Origin: Sulfitobacter sp.
GTDB lineage: Bacteria; Pseudomonadota; Alphaproteobacteria; Rhodobacterales; Rhodobacteraceae
Direction of reading: 5' to 3'
Assembly: GCA_013002405.1 (NCBI GenBank)
Contig: JABDKA010000049.1
Coordinates: forward strand, 1-64,000
Length of the DNA stretch: 64,000 nt
Position 1 is the stretch's first letter. The number at the start of each line of letters is the position of its first letter. Of this stretch, positions 27,483 to 37,306 are shown piece by piece. The position numbers were made by a program, and so were the translations under genes. Under the pieces are notes generated by a model that worked only from the letters and a program-made list of their open reading frames with translations, did no database searches and was not told the origin of the DNA.

Positions 27483-28120
27483 ATGAACACGCCGAACACC
27501 CTGTCGAGCTTTGTTGACCGGATGCCGACCAGCACACTGGAGCAGTGTAATCGGGAAGAGATCCACCTGTCCGGTCCCATTCAGGAAGGTGGAGCCCCTG
27601 TCCTGCTGGTTCGGAAAAAAGCGCCAAATCGTTGGGGTTTCGAAGGACCTCGATGCCTTTCTGCCCCGCAACCCGCCGAGCTGCTTTCCCGTCCCCTCAT
27701 GACACCGGGTGCCGGTCTGGCGGATAAGATCGATGCAGTTGAAGGCGAGCAGCAGGTCCTGCACGGGGTTCTTGAATTTGGTTTTCCCCGGGGTGGCGTT
27801 GAATAGGCCACCGTCCCCCACCTGCACGATGGCAAACGGACCATCGAATTTCTGCCGAATCACAGACCCTCAGCCAAGGCGGTGCGGAGCAAGATGCGGC
27901 TCTGCGGATCAGGCTGGACGTCCACGCCGAGAACGACAAAATGGTCGAGGTCGCGGTGACGGACACTGATCTTGGCATTCCTGCGGAGCTTGCGGAGAAT
28001 GTGATGAAGCCAATGCAAAGGCTGCACAGTCCGGCCGCGTCATTGGGGGATTGGGTCACGGCCTTCTGCAAAGGCACCGGGGCATCGCCGCCGTCCCCCC
28101 AAATCGGTGGATCCCAATCA
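27483..28120 (+). pseudogene. Bacteriophytochrome (BphP) histidine kinase remnant: frameshifted PAS-2 domain joined to a decayed HATPase C-terminus
   Basis: LEQCNREEIHLSGPIQEGGAPVLL (cf. ENCEREPIHIPGSIQPHGALL of DrBphP), frame change to RQIVGVSKDLDAFLPRNP, frame return PAELLSRPLM, in-frame TAG at 27804, then TVPHLHDGKRTIEFLPN; then in another frame DAALRIRLDVHAENDKMVEVAVTDTDLGIPAELAENVMKPMQRLHS (HATPase). Confidence 0.82.
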
Positions 28121-28124
28121 GCAT

Positions 28125-29567
28125 TCAGCCCGCACCAAAAGCATCCCGCGCAACCTGAGCTGTGACCAGCAGGCCGGTTTCCATATTGGTGAACTCCAAC
28201 CGGCCACCGTGCAAAGCCACGATCTCGGAGGCGATGGACAGGCCCAGCCCCACACCCCGCTCCTTCGTCGCGCCGTGGCCGCGCATGAAGGGCAGGATCA
28301 CCCGGTCCAACTGATCCGGCTCGATGCCGGGCCCGAAATCGCGGACACTGACCTTGAGCGTGCTCTCCGTATCCGGACCCACCTCAACTACCGCGCGGCC
28401 GCCGTATTTCAGTGCATTGTCGATCAGGTTGGAAAAGGCGCGCCGCAGCTTGTCCGGCTGCCCCCGCATGAAGCACTGGTTGTCCGCGCGCACCCGGACA
28501 TCTTCGGCAGCGGCAAAGATTGACCCGGCAGAGCGCAGATCAACCTCTTCGGGTGCGATGAATTCTACATTTCGCCCCACATCGCGGTAGTCATTCACGA
28601 GGCTTTCCAGAAGGGAGACAAGCGAGAAGCGCAGGCTTTCTTCCTCCTGCGCGCCGATGCTGAGCAAATCCAACGCACCGTCGATGATGCCGGTGATCTC
28701 ATCCAGGTCCGCTTCGAACCTCTCGTGGAGTGCCGGATCCTCAAGCAATTCGGTGCGCAGCCGCATCCGGGTCACAGGCGTGCGCAGATCGTGCGAGATG
28801 GCCGCAAGCCCGCGGGACTTGCGTTCCTGTTCGTTGCGGAACTGTTCGGTCAGATGGTCAATCCGGTCCCCGATCATCAGCGCTTCGGTCGAGGCGAGGG
28901 GCGGCATGGGGCGCGTGGCCAATCGCCGGATGGCAAGCCGTTGGAAGGGCGCGGCGAGGTTCACGGCCAGCGGCAGAAAGAGCGAAAGGCCAATCGCGAA
29001 ACCGGCAACGCCAAGGAGTGCTGTGAGGGTCTGGCTGAACCGGTCCTGCCAGAGACGTGGCGCGTCGATGAAAAGAACGTCACCGCCCGGCAGGAACAGC
29101 ACCAGGCGCGTCTCCTGATCCTGACGGGCAATCGCCTTGGACAGGGCGGCAAGACGGTCCGCGGCGGAAAGGGTGCTGTCCCCGGTCTGCAGCGCCTGGG
29201 GCAGTTTGGCGGGCTGATCAAACCTGATGGCTGCACGGTAGCGGGTCTCATCCAGCTCCAGGATCAGGGGAACGGTGGCGGTCGGCAGGGCCTCCGGCAG
29301 GCTGCGGCGGCGTTCGACCGTATAGGGCGCCCGGGTGTAACTGCCTGGGGCATTCAGGGATTTCGCTGTTTCGCGCCGGATGATTTCGGCCAGAACCTCA
29401 CCCGATGTTTCTGCCTCGTTCAGCGCGCTGCCGCGTTTGTTGAAATTGTATACGGACAGCCCCGTTATGACCGCGCCCGCAACGTAGGCGACCAGCACAA
29501 GCAGTGGAAGGCGTTGCGCCAGCGCCTGCGGCAGAAGGCCGATCATGCTTGGGATTGGCCCCTTCAC
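28125..29567 (-). CDS. Sensor histidine kinase (HAMP, HisKA, HATPase_c)
   Basis: GLAAISHDLRTPVTRMRLRTELL H-box; DNALKYGG N-box; VRDFGPGIEPDQLDRVILPFMRG; GVGLGLSIASEIVALHGG. Confidence 0.93.
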   Translation of the reverse strand: MKGPIPSMIGLLPQALAQRLPLLVLVAYVAGAVITGLSVYNFNKRGSALNEAETSGEVLAEIIRRETAKSLNAPGSYTRAPYTVERRRSLPEALPTATVPLILELDETRYRAAIRFDQPAKLPQALQTGDSTLSAADRLAALSKAIARQDQETRLVLFLPGGDVLFIDAPRLWQDRFSQTLTALLGVAGFAIGLSLFLPLAVNLAAPFQRLAIRRLATRPMPPLASTEALMIGDRIDHLTEQFRNEQERKSRGLAAISHDLRTPVTRMRLRTELLEDPALHERFEADLDEITGIIDGALDLLSIGAQEEESLRFSLVSLLESLVNDYRDVGRNVEFIAPEEVDLRSAGSIFAAAEDVRVRADNQCFMRGQPDKLRRAFSNLIDNALKYGGRAVVEVGPDTESTLKVSVRDFGPGIEPDQLDRVILPFMRGHGATKERGVGLGLSIASEIVALHGGRLEFTNMETGLLVTAQVARDAFGAG

Positions 29568-29568
29568 C

Positions 29569-30279
29569 TCAGCGCAACTTTTTCAGCTCTGCGGCGAACT
29601 GGTAGCCCTTGTTGCGCACCGTGCGGATGAAATCCGCGCCATGGACGGCCCCTGACAGCTTCTTTCGCAGGCGGCTAACCAATATGTCGACACGGCGGTC
29701 TTCGGGTCCCAGCTCCATCTCGAATATTCGCCGCCCGATCACTTCACGGCTGACAGGATCGGGGGAGGCGCCAAGGAGAAGCGTGATAAGCTGGTATTCG
29801 GTCGAACTGAGGGGAACGTGCGTGTTGTCCGGGCTCTGTAATTTCTGGTTTGCCATATCCAGCATCCAACCGGCAAAGCCAACCGTCCCGGAGAGGCGCC
29901 TTTCCGTGCTCTCCCGGCTGCGACGAAGAAGTCCGTTGATGCGGGCCAGCAGTTCGCGCGGGTTGAAGGGCTTTTCAAGGTAGTCGTCAGCGCCCAATTC
30001 GATGCCCTTGATCCTGTTGGCATCCCCCCGCATCGCCGACAGGATGATCAGCGGCACATCGGACTGCCCGCGCACCCATCTGCAAAAGGACAGGCCATCC
30101 TGCCCGGGCAGCGTGATGTCGACGATGAACAGATCAAACCCGTCCAGGCCCTGACGCTGGCCCGATTCCGCCGTGTCTGACACCACGCATTCAAAGTCGC
30201 GCTTCTTCAGGTAGGTGGATAGAAGCGAGGAGATTTCGGCGTCATCCTCGATGATGTGAACACGGGGCAAGGGTGTCAT
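29569..30279 (-). CDS. OmpR-family response regulator
   Basis: Start 30279; RVHIIEDDAEISSLLSTYLKKRDFEC, LFIVDITLPGQDGLSFCRWVR, C-terminal winged helix DRRVDILVSRLRKKL...IRTVRNKGYQF. Confidence 0.93.
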   Translation of the reverse strand: MTPLPRVHIIEDDAEISSLLSTYLKKRDFECVVSDTAESGQRQGLDGFDLFIVDITLPGQDGLSFCRWVRGQSDVPLIILSAMRGDANRIKGIELGADDYLEKPFNPRELLARINGLLRRSRESTERRLSGTVGFAGWMLDMANQKLQSPDNTHVPLSSTEYQLITLLLGASPDPVSREVIGRRIFEMELGPEDRRVDILVSRLRKKLSGAVHGADFIRTVRNKGYQFAAELKKLR

Positions 30280-30421
30280 CCCCTCCTCTGGGATCTGGTC
30301 TGGTGAGGCTATCAGCATCCAGTGCGATACAAAATGTAACAAATCCAACCGGTACGGGTGGCGCTGTTTTTGCCTAAGGTTGCGCAGGCTCAACAGCCCA
30401 ACACGATTCTGGGAGGAACAC

Positions 30422-31675
30422 ATGACATATTTTTCGAAAGCGCTGGTCAGCGCCGTTGCCCTGACCGTTGCAATGGCCGCTCCGGCCAAGGCGGACCCCA
30501 AGGCCGAGGTGCTCCACTATTGGACATCCGGTGGTGAAGCCAAGGCGGTGAAGGCGCTGCAGGAGGCATTTGCCGCCCGCGGTGGCGAATGGATCGACGC
30601 ACCGGTGGCCGGTGGCGGCGGTGACGCGCAGGCGGCCGTTCTGCGGGCGCGCGTGCTGGCTGGCGATCCGCCAGCGGCCGTACAAATCAAGGGCCCCAAT
30701 ATTCAGGAGTGGGCCGAGGCCGGTGCACTGGCAGACCTGTCCGATGTGGCAGAGGCCCAGAACTGGGACGCGGTGTTGCCCCAGACCATTCAGGATATCG
30801 TCAAGTACGAAGGCAACTACGTGGCCGTTCCGGTGAACGTACACCGGGTTGACTGGATCTGGGCCAACCCCGAGGTGCTGGCGAAGGTTGGTGCCGACGT
30901 GCCGACAACATGGGACGAATTCAACGCGACAGCGGACAAGCTGCTGGCGGCCGGGATCATCCCTCTGGCCCACGGCGGACAGCCCTGGCAAGACGCGACT
31001 GTCTTTGAAACCGTTGTGCTGGGCATCGGCGGTGTGGACTTCTACCGCAAGGCGCTGGTGGATCTGGACATGGACGCGCTGGGCTCTGACACGATGGTCG
31101 CGGTCTTCGACCAGATGCGCAAAATGCGCGGCTATGTGGACCCCGACTTCCCGGGCCGCGACTGGAACCTGGCGACGGCCATGGTGATGCGCGGTGAGGC
31201 CGCCATGCAGATTATGGGCGACTGGGCCAAGGGCGAGTTTGCCGCAGCAGGGTTGGAGCCGGGCAAGGACTATGTCTGCGCGCCGACACCTTCCGAGGGG
31301 GGCTACCTACTCAACTCTGACAGCTTCGCGATGTTCAACGTCTCTGGCGCGGACCAGGTGGAAGGCCAGAACCTTCTGTCCGAACTGATCCTCGGAACCG
31401 AGTTCCAGGAGACATTCAACCTCTTCAAGGGCTCCATTCCCGCCCGTACGGACGTACCGCGTGGTGAGTTCGACGCCTGTGCAATCAAGTCGATGGATGA
31501 CATGGTTGCGGCGGCCGACGGCGGTACCCTTCTGGGCTCCATGGCGCACGAGATCGCACAGGCCGGTGCCGTCCGCGGCGCCTTCATCGACGTGGCCACG
31601 GCCCACTTCAACTCGGACATGTCCTCTGAAGAAGCGGTCGAAAAGCTGGTCTCTTCGATCAAGCTCGCGATGTAA
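30422..31675 (+). CDS. Sugar ABC transporter substrate-binding protein (GtsA-like)
   Basis: Signal peptide MTYFSKALVSAVALTVAMAAPAKA; EVLHYWTSGGEAKAVKALQEAFAARGGEWIDAPVAGGGGDAQAAVLRARVLAGDPP. Confidence 0.9.
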   Translation: MTYFSKALVSAVALTVAMAAPAKADPKAEVLHYWTSGGEAKAVKALQEAFAARGGEWIDAPVAGGGGDAQAAVLRARVLAGDPPAAVQIKGPNIQEWAEAGALADLSDVAEAQNWDAVLPQTIQDIVKYEGNYVAVPVNVHRVDWIWANPEVLAKVGADVPTTWDEFNATADKLLAAGIIPLAHGGQPWQDATVFETVVLGIGGVDFYRKALVDLDMDALGSDTMVAVFDQMRKMRGYVDPDFPGRDWNLATAMVMRGEAAMQIMGDWAKGEFAAAGLEPGKDYVCAPTPSEGGYLLNSDSFAMFNVSGADQVEGQNLLSELILGTEFQETFNLFKGSIPARTDVPRGEFDACAIKSMDDMVAAADGGTLLGSMAHEIAQAGAVRGAFIDVATAHFNSDMSSEEAVEKLVSSIKLAM

Positions 31676-31750
31676 GCCTTCTCCCAACGCGGCCTGGCCT
31701 CATTCGGGGTCGGGCCGCGCACCTTTACAGAGGTCGAGGAGAGGACAGTC

Positions 31751-32647
31751 ATGTCACGCCCCCCCATTCCCTTTACGGATCGCATCGCCCGGGCGCTGCC
31801 GCAGATCGTCGTGGCCCCTTCATTTGCCGCGATCCTGTTCTTCGTCTACGGCTTTATCGCCTGGACCGGTTATATCTCGATGTCCAAGTCGAAGATGCTG
31901 CCAAACTACGATTTCGTCGGCATTCGTCAGTACTGGCGTCTTTTTCAGATGGACCGCTGGTCAGTCGCGCTGGAAAACCTCTTCATCTTCGGATTCCTTT
32001 TCATCGCGGTCGCCATCGTCATCGGCTGTCTGCTGGCTGTCCTGCTGGATCAGCGCATCCGGGCCGAAGGTTTCATCCGCACCATCTATCTCTACCCGAT
32101 GGCGATTTCCTTTATCATCACCGGAACGGCCTGGAAGTGGATCATGAACCCATCGCTGGGTCTGGAAACGGTCGTGCGCGGCTGGGGCTGGGAAAGCTTC
32201 CGCTTTGGCTGGACCAACGATGAAACGCTCGCCGTTTACGCGCTGGTCATGGCCGCCGTCTGGCAAAGCGCGGGCTTCGTGATGGCGCTGTTCCTCTCCG
32301 CCCTGCGGTCGGTCGATCAGGACATCATCAAGGCGGCGAGCCTGGATGGCGCTTCCCCCTGGAAAATCTACACCCGCATCATCTTGCCCTCCATGAGGCC
32401 TGTCTTCATGTCGGCCGTGGTGATCCTGGCCCACCTTGCGATCAAGAGCTTCGATCTGGTCGTGGCGCTCACCGGCGGCGGTCCTGGCTATGCCTCAACC
32501 CTGCCCGCAAATTTCATGTACGAGATGACCTTCCGCCGGAATGAGATCGGCGTGGGTGCGGCCTCTGCCATGGTAATGCTGGCGACGGTGGCGGCGATCA
32601 TGGTGCCCTACCTTTATTCTGAATTGCGGGGGAAGAAGCATGTCTGA
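31751..32647 (+). CDS. Sugar ABC transporter permease (MalF/UgpA type)
   Basis: ORF 298 aa, multi-TM; EAA-type loop IIKAASLDGASPWKIYTRIILPSMRPVF. Confidence 0.92.
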   Translation: MSRPPIPFTDRIARALPQIVVAPSFAAILFFVYGFIAWTGYISMSKSKMLPNYDFVGIRQYWRLFQMDRWSVALENLFIFGFLFIAVAIVIGCLLAVLLDQRIRAEGFIRTIYLYPMAISFIITGTAWKWIMNPSLGLETVVRGWGWESFRFGWTNDETLAVYALVMAAVWQSAGFVMALFLSALRSVDQDIIKAASLDGASPWKIYTRIILPSMRPVFMSAVVILAHLAIKSFDLVVALTGGGPGYASTLPANFMYEMTFRRNEIGVGAASAMVMLATVAAIMVPYLYSELRGKKHV

Positions 32648-33524
32648 TCACACCTACTCCCCCGCCCAAGGCCAGTCCGTCCTCTGGATGCGGCTCTTGC
32701 TTTGGGCGCTGCTGATCCTCTTTGCGATCTGGTTCCTGCTGCCTGCCTATGTGGTCGTTGGAACCTCGCTCAAGGATCTTGAGGAAATCCGCGGGGGCTC
32801 ACTCCTTGCCCTCCCGCATGAGCTGAACTTCAGCGCCTGGAAACATGCCTGGAACGAGGCCTGCATCGGTGTCCGGTGCACCGGGTTGGAGCCGTATTTC
32901 TGGAACTCCGTCTTCATGGCCCTTCCGGCTGTCTTCATCTCAACCCTGCTGGGTGCGCTGACGGGTTATGCCCTGACCAAGTTTCAGTTTCGCGGGGCCA
33001 ACATGATTTTCGCGCTGATCCTCTTTGGCTGTTTCGTGCCCTTCCAGGTGGTGATCCTGCCCATGGCTCAGACTTTGGGACGGCTGGGCATCACCAACAC
33101 TGTCTATGGTCTGATCCTGGTTCACTCGGTCTATGGTCTGGCCTTCACCACGCTTTTTTTCCGCAACTACTATGTCACCATTCCCGATGAACTGGTGCGC
33201 GCGGCTACCATCGACGGGGCGGGGTTCTTCACCATCTTTCGCCGGATCATTCTGCCCCTGTCACCACCCATCATCGTGGTGTCTGTCATTTGGCAGTTCA
33301 CCCAGATCTGGAACGATTTCCTCTTCGGGGCCTCCTTCACCACCGGCGGCGCGCAGCCCATCACGGTGGCGATGAACAACCTTGTGAATACCACCACGGG
33401 CGTCAAACAGTACAACGTCGATATGGCCGCGGCCCTGATCACCGCCGCGCCCACGCTTTTCGTCTATATCGTCGCGGGCCGCTATTTCGTGCGCGGGCTG
33501 ACGGCGGGATCGGTCAAAGGATAA
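32640..33524 (+). CDS. Sugar ABC transporter permease (MalG/UgpE type)
   Basis: ORF 294 aa, multi-[29 protein letters not shown]. Confidence 0.92.
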   Translation: MSDHTYSPAQGQSVLWMRLLLWALLILFAIWFLLPAYVVVGTSLKDLEEIRGGSLLALPHELNFSAWKHAWNEACIGVRCTGLEPYFWNSVFMALPAVFISTLLGALTGYALTKFQFRGANMIFALILFGCFVPFQVVILPMAQTLGRLGITNTVYGLILVHSVYGLAFTTLFFRNYYVTIPDELVRAATIDGAGFFTIFRRIILPLSPPIIVVSVIWQFTQIWNDFLFGASFTTGGAQPITVAMNNLVNTTTGVKQYNVDMAAALITAAPTLFVYIVAGRYFVRGLTAGSVKG

Positions 33525-33528
33525 TCTC

Positions 33529-34647
33529 ATGGCTTCTCTGACAATCAAGAACGCGGTCAAACGCTACGGCAACGTCGAGGTTCTCAAGGGCGTCGATATC
33601 GACCTTGAGGATGGAGAGTTCCTGGTGCTGCTCGGGGCCTCCGGCTGCGGCAAATCCACCCTGTTGAACATGATCGCGGGGCTGGAAAGCGTGACCGAAG
33701 GTGAGATCATGATTGGTGACCGGGTCATCAACGACGTCCATCCCAAGGACCGCGACATCGCGATGGTGTTCCAGTCCTACGCGCTTTACCCCAACATGTC
33801 GGTTGGCAAGAACATCTCCTTCGGGCTGGAAATGCGCGGCGTGCCCAAGAAGGAGCGGGACCAGGCGGTGCAGGAGGTGGCGAAGATGCTGCAGATGGAT
33901 CACCTGCTGGACCGCAAACCGTCACAGCTTTCCGGTGGTCAGCGGCAGCGGGTGGCCATGGGCCGCGCCTTGGTGCGGCGGCCTGAGGTATTCCTGTTCG
34001 ACGAACCGCTTTCAAACCTTGACGCCAAGCTGCGCCTTGAGATGCGGACCGAGATCAAGCGCCTGCACAAGCGGCTGAATGCGACCATGGTATATGTCAC
34101 GCACGACCAGATCGAGGCGCTGACGCTGGCCGACCGTATCGCGATCCTGAAGGACGGTGAGGTCCAGCAACTGGGCACCCCGGCTGAGATTTATGACCGT
34201 CCGGTGAATATGTTCGTTGCTGGCCTTGTCGGCTCACCACCGATGAACTTCATTGAGGCGACGGTGGTGCGCACCGATAGTGGATACGCCGCTGAGGTCA
34301 TGGTCCGCGCCGCAGGGGCGGATCAGACAGTCCTTCTCGACCTTGATGCGCAGGCGGCGGATGTCTCTGACCGGGTGGGGCGAAAGATCATCGTGGGATT
34401 GCGCCCCGAAGCGATCACCCAGGCCGGTCAAAAGGCGGGCGGCGATGCACAAAGCTTTCCCTCCGACATCGACGTGACCGAGGCAACGGGGGCTGACACG
34501 CTTTGCGTGCTGCACTGGAATGGCAAGGAAGTCATGGCGCGGGTCAGTTCCGGCTATGCCCAGATCATCGAAGGGACGATGGATTTTGCCGTGGACATGA
34601 GCCGCGCGAGCCTGTTCGATCCAGAAACCGAGAAGCGGCTGGACTGA
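33529..34647 (+). CDS. Sugar ABC transporter ATP-binding protein (UgpC/MalK type)
   Basis: [19 protein letters not shown] Walker [37 protein letters not shown]. Confidence 0.95.
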   Translation: MASLTIKNAVKRYGNVEVLKGVDIDLEDGEFLVLLGASGCGKSTLLNMIAGLESVTEGEIMIGDRVINDVHPKDRDIAMVFQSYALYPNMSVGKNISFGLEMRGVPKKERDQAVQEVAKMLQMDHLLDRKPSQLSGGQRQRVAMGRALVRRPEVFLFDEPLSNLDAKLRLEMRTEIKRLHKRLNATMVYVTHDQIEALTLADRIAILKDGEVQQLGTPAEIYDRPVNMFVAGLVGSPPMNFIEATVVRTDSGYAAEVMVRAAGADQTVLLDLDAQAADVSDRVGRKIIVGLRPEAITQAGQKAGGDAQSFPSDIDVTEATGADTLCVLHWNGKEVMARVSSGYAQIIEGTMDFAVDMSRASLFDPETEKRLD

Positions 34648-34671
34648 CCCCGCACCGGTCGGGAGGCGAAG

Positions 34672-35646
34672 ATGTGGCACCTTGTTGCGGATGTGGGCGG
34701 TACGAACATGCGGCTTGCGGCCCTGTCGCCGGAAGGCGCGATATTGGAGCAGTGCTCCTTCGCCAGCGCCGATGCGCAGACGGTGCCTGACGCCTGCGCC
34801 GCATTCATTTCGGGGCGCGGCGCCGATCCGGCCTGGATCGTGGTGGCGGCGGCGGGTCCGGTTCGGGAAGGTGCGGTCAAGCTGACGAATGTGCACCAGA
34901 CCCTGACGGAGGCGCAGTTGGCTGCGATTTGCCCGTCGGCCACCGTCCGCATTCTGAATGATTTCGAGGCGGCGGCCTGGTCACTGGCGACAGTCAGCCA
35001 GAAAGACGTGGAAATGCTTCGGGGTGCCTTGGACAATCGGAAGGCACCCCGTCTGATCATCGGTCCCGGGACGGGGCTGGGCGTGGGTGCCTTGATCTGG
35101 GCGCAAGGTCAGCCGCAGGTAGTCGCAGGCGAGGGCGGTCACGTGAGCCTGGCCCCTCGAACCTTTGAGGAAAGCCCCTATTTCGAGGCGCTTGTGGCCG
35201 CCCAGCCAGATTTCCGCATCGGCAACACCCTCGCTGTTGAGGCGGAGGCGATCCTGTCGGGGACCGGCATGCCCCACTTCTACCGCGCCATTGCGCAGGT
35301 GGAGGGGCAGGCGGCACCGCTTATCGGATCAGGGGAAATCTTTGCGGCCGCACGCGACAGACGTGACGGAGCGGCAGTGCGAGCAGTGACGCTTTTTCGG
35401 GACTACCTCGGCGGACTTGCAGGCGATCTGGGGCTGGCCTTCGGGGCCTGGGGCGGCATTTTCCTCACCGGCGGTGTGGCTCAGTCAAACCGCTGGCTCT
35501 TTGACGACGCTTTTCTGTCGGCGGTGAACGCGGGCGGACGGCACACTGCCTGGCGCGAGCGGTTGCCCGTCTGCCTTTACCAGGATGCAAACTTTGGCCT
35601 GCTGGGCGCACGAAACTACATCGCGGCGCGGGAGCGGGGGGCATGA
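34672..35646 (+). CDS. glk: Glucokinase (Glk family)
   Basis: MWHLVADVGGTNMRLAALSPEG; LIIGPGTGLGVGALIW; GEGGHVSLAPRT; GGIFLTGGVA. Confidence 0.9.
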   Translation: MWHLVADVGGTNMRLAALSPEGAILEQCSFASADAQTVPDACAAFISGRGADPAWIVVAAAGPVREGAVKLTNVHQTLTEAQLAAICPSATVRILNDFEAAAWSLATVSQKDVEMLRGALDNRKAPRLIIGPGTGLGVGALIWAQGQPQVVAGEGGHVSLAPRTFEESPYFEALVAAQPDFRIGNTLAVEAEAILSGTGMPHFYRAIAQVEGQAAPLIGSGEIFAAARDRRDGAAVRAVTLFRDYLGGLAGDLGLAFGAWGGIFLTGGVAQSNRWLFDDAFLSAVNAGGRHTAWRERLPVCLYQDANFGLLGARNYIAARERGA

Positions 35647-36665
35647 GCCCTATCAAGGTGGGTCTTCTGGGCTACGGCATGGCGGGCCGGGTGTTCCACG
35701 CGCCCCTGATCATGACAGAGCCGCGGATGGAGTTGGTAAGGATCGGCAGCCGGACCTTCGCCGACAAGAAATTGCCAGAGGGCGTAACGGCTGGCGCCAT
35801 CGATGCGGTCATTGACGATCCCGAGATTGACCTGATTGTCATCGCCACGCCCAACGACAGCCACGCGCCACTGGCCAGGCGCGCGCTTGCGGCGGGCAAA
35901 CATGTAGTGGTGGATAAGCCTTTTGCCCTGTCGGCAGAGGAAGCCGTTTCTGTGATCGAAGCAGCGCGGGAGGCGGATCGTCTGCTCAGCGTTTTTCAGA
36001 ATCGTCGCTGGGACGGTGGCTTTCTAACCGCGCAAATGGCGCTGTCAAAGAATCGTCTGGGCGAGGTCAGCTATGCCGCCCTGCATTTTGACCGCTACAG
36101 CCCGGTGATAAAAAATCGCTGGCGGGAGCAGGCAGTTCCGGGGTCGGGGGTACTTTACGATCTGGGGCCCCATCTTCTGGATCAAATCCTTTGTCTCTTC
36201 GGCAAGCCGGACGCCATCACCGCAACCCTCGCCGCGCAGCGTGAGGGAGCTATCGTGGACGACTTTTTTCACATCACCTGTGGCTTCGGTGCCCGACAGG
36301 TGGTGGCCCACGCCAGCGCTCTCATGCCTGACCACGGCCCGCGCATCGCGCTTTACGGCGATAGGGCGACGCTCTTTCAGTACGGCTTTGACGGGCAGGA
36401 AGGGGCACTCAAGGAAGGTCGCGCGCCGGACGATCCGGGCTGGGGTGAGACGCCGGGTAGTACGGTTATTCAGGTAGGGCCCGATGGGACTGAGACGGAG
36501 TTGGAGCCGCGCAAAGGCGCTTACGAGGCCTACTACGCGAACGTTGCCGCAGCCATCCTTGATGGTGCCCCGCTGGAGGTGACGCCCGATCAGGCGCTGA
36601 CGGTAATGCAGATGCTGGACGCCGCCCGATTGAGTGCGGAGACGGGTCGCCGTGTGACGCTCTAA
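35643..36665 (+). CDS. Gfo/Idh/MocA family oxidoreductase
   Basis: IKVGLLGYGMAGRVFHAPLI; LIVIATPNDSHAPLARRALAAGKHVVVDKPFAL. Confidence 0.93.
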   Translation: MSPIKVGLLGYGMAGRVFHAPLIMTEPRMELVRIGSRTFADKKLPEGVTAGAIDAVIDDPEIDLIVIATPNDSHAPLARRALAAGKHVVVDKPFALSAEEAVSVIEAAREADRLLSVFQNRRWDGGFLTAQMALSKNRLGEVSYAALHFDRYSPVIKNRWREQAVPGSGVLYDLGPHLLDQILCLFGKPDAITATLAAQREGAIVDDFFHITCGFGARQVVAHASALMPDHGPRIALYGDRATLFQYGFDGQEGALKEGRAPDDPGWGETPGSTVIQVGPDGTETELEPRKGAYEAYYANVAAAILDGAPLEVTPDQALTVMQMLDAARLSAETGRRVTL

Positions 36666-37306
36666 GCCAGTCCTGCCGCGGCGCGGGCCAGCTCTTCGAT
36701 CCCTTCCCAATCGCCCTTTTCCATCAGATCCCGCGGCGCGACCCAGCTGCCGCCGGCGCAGATGACGTTGGGCAGGGAAAGATAGTCGGCGGCATTGACC
36801 GTGCTGACGCCACCCGTGGGGCAGAAACCGATCTGCGGGAGCGGGGAGGCGAGCGATTTCAGAAAAGGCACGCCCCCGGCAGCTTCGGCCGGGAAGAATT
36901 TGAGCATATCGTAACCGCGTTCCAACAGGCGCATCGCTTCGCTTGCGCTGGCAGCGCCGGGTAGAAGGGGCAGTTCGGCCGCCTCGCACGCGTGCAGCAG
37001 GCGGTCTGTGGCACCCGGCGAAACGGCAAACACCGCGCCCGCGTCGCGCGCCGCTATGACATCATCGGGGGTCAGGACAGTCCCCGCCCCGACATGACCG
37101 CCGGGGACCTTCGCCATCTCGGCGATGACTTCGAGTGCGGCTGGTGTGCGGAGGGTGACTTCCAGGGCTGGTAATCCGCCCCGGATCAATGCTTCGGCCA
37201 GGGGCCGGGCATGGGCGGGTTCGTGAACCACCAGCACCGGAACGATCGGGGCCAGGGCACAGATTTCGCGCGCGCGGGCGCTGGCCTCGTGAGGTTGCAG
37301 GGTCAT
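36662..37306 (-). CDS. eda: 2-dehydro-3-deoxyphosphogluconate (KDPG) aldolase
   Basis: ALIRGGLPALEVTLRTPAALEVI; VGAGTVLTPDDV; LKFFPAEAAGGVPFLKSLASP. Confidence 0.93.
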   Translation of the reverse strand: MTLQPHEASARAREICALAPIVPVLVVHEPAHARPLAEALIRGGLPALEVTLRTPAALEVIAEMAKVPGGHVGAGTVLTPDDVIAARDAGAVFAVSPGATDRLLHACEAAELPLLPGAASASEAMRLLERGYDMLKFFPAEAAGGVPFLKSLASPLPQIGFCPTGGVSTVNAADYLSLPNVICAGGSWVAPRDLMEKGDWEGIEELARAAAGLA

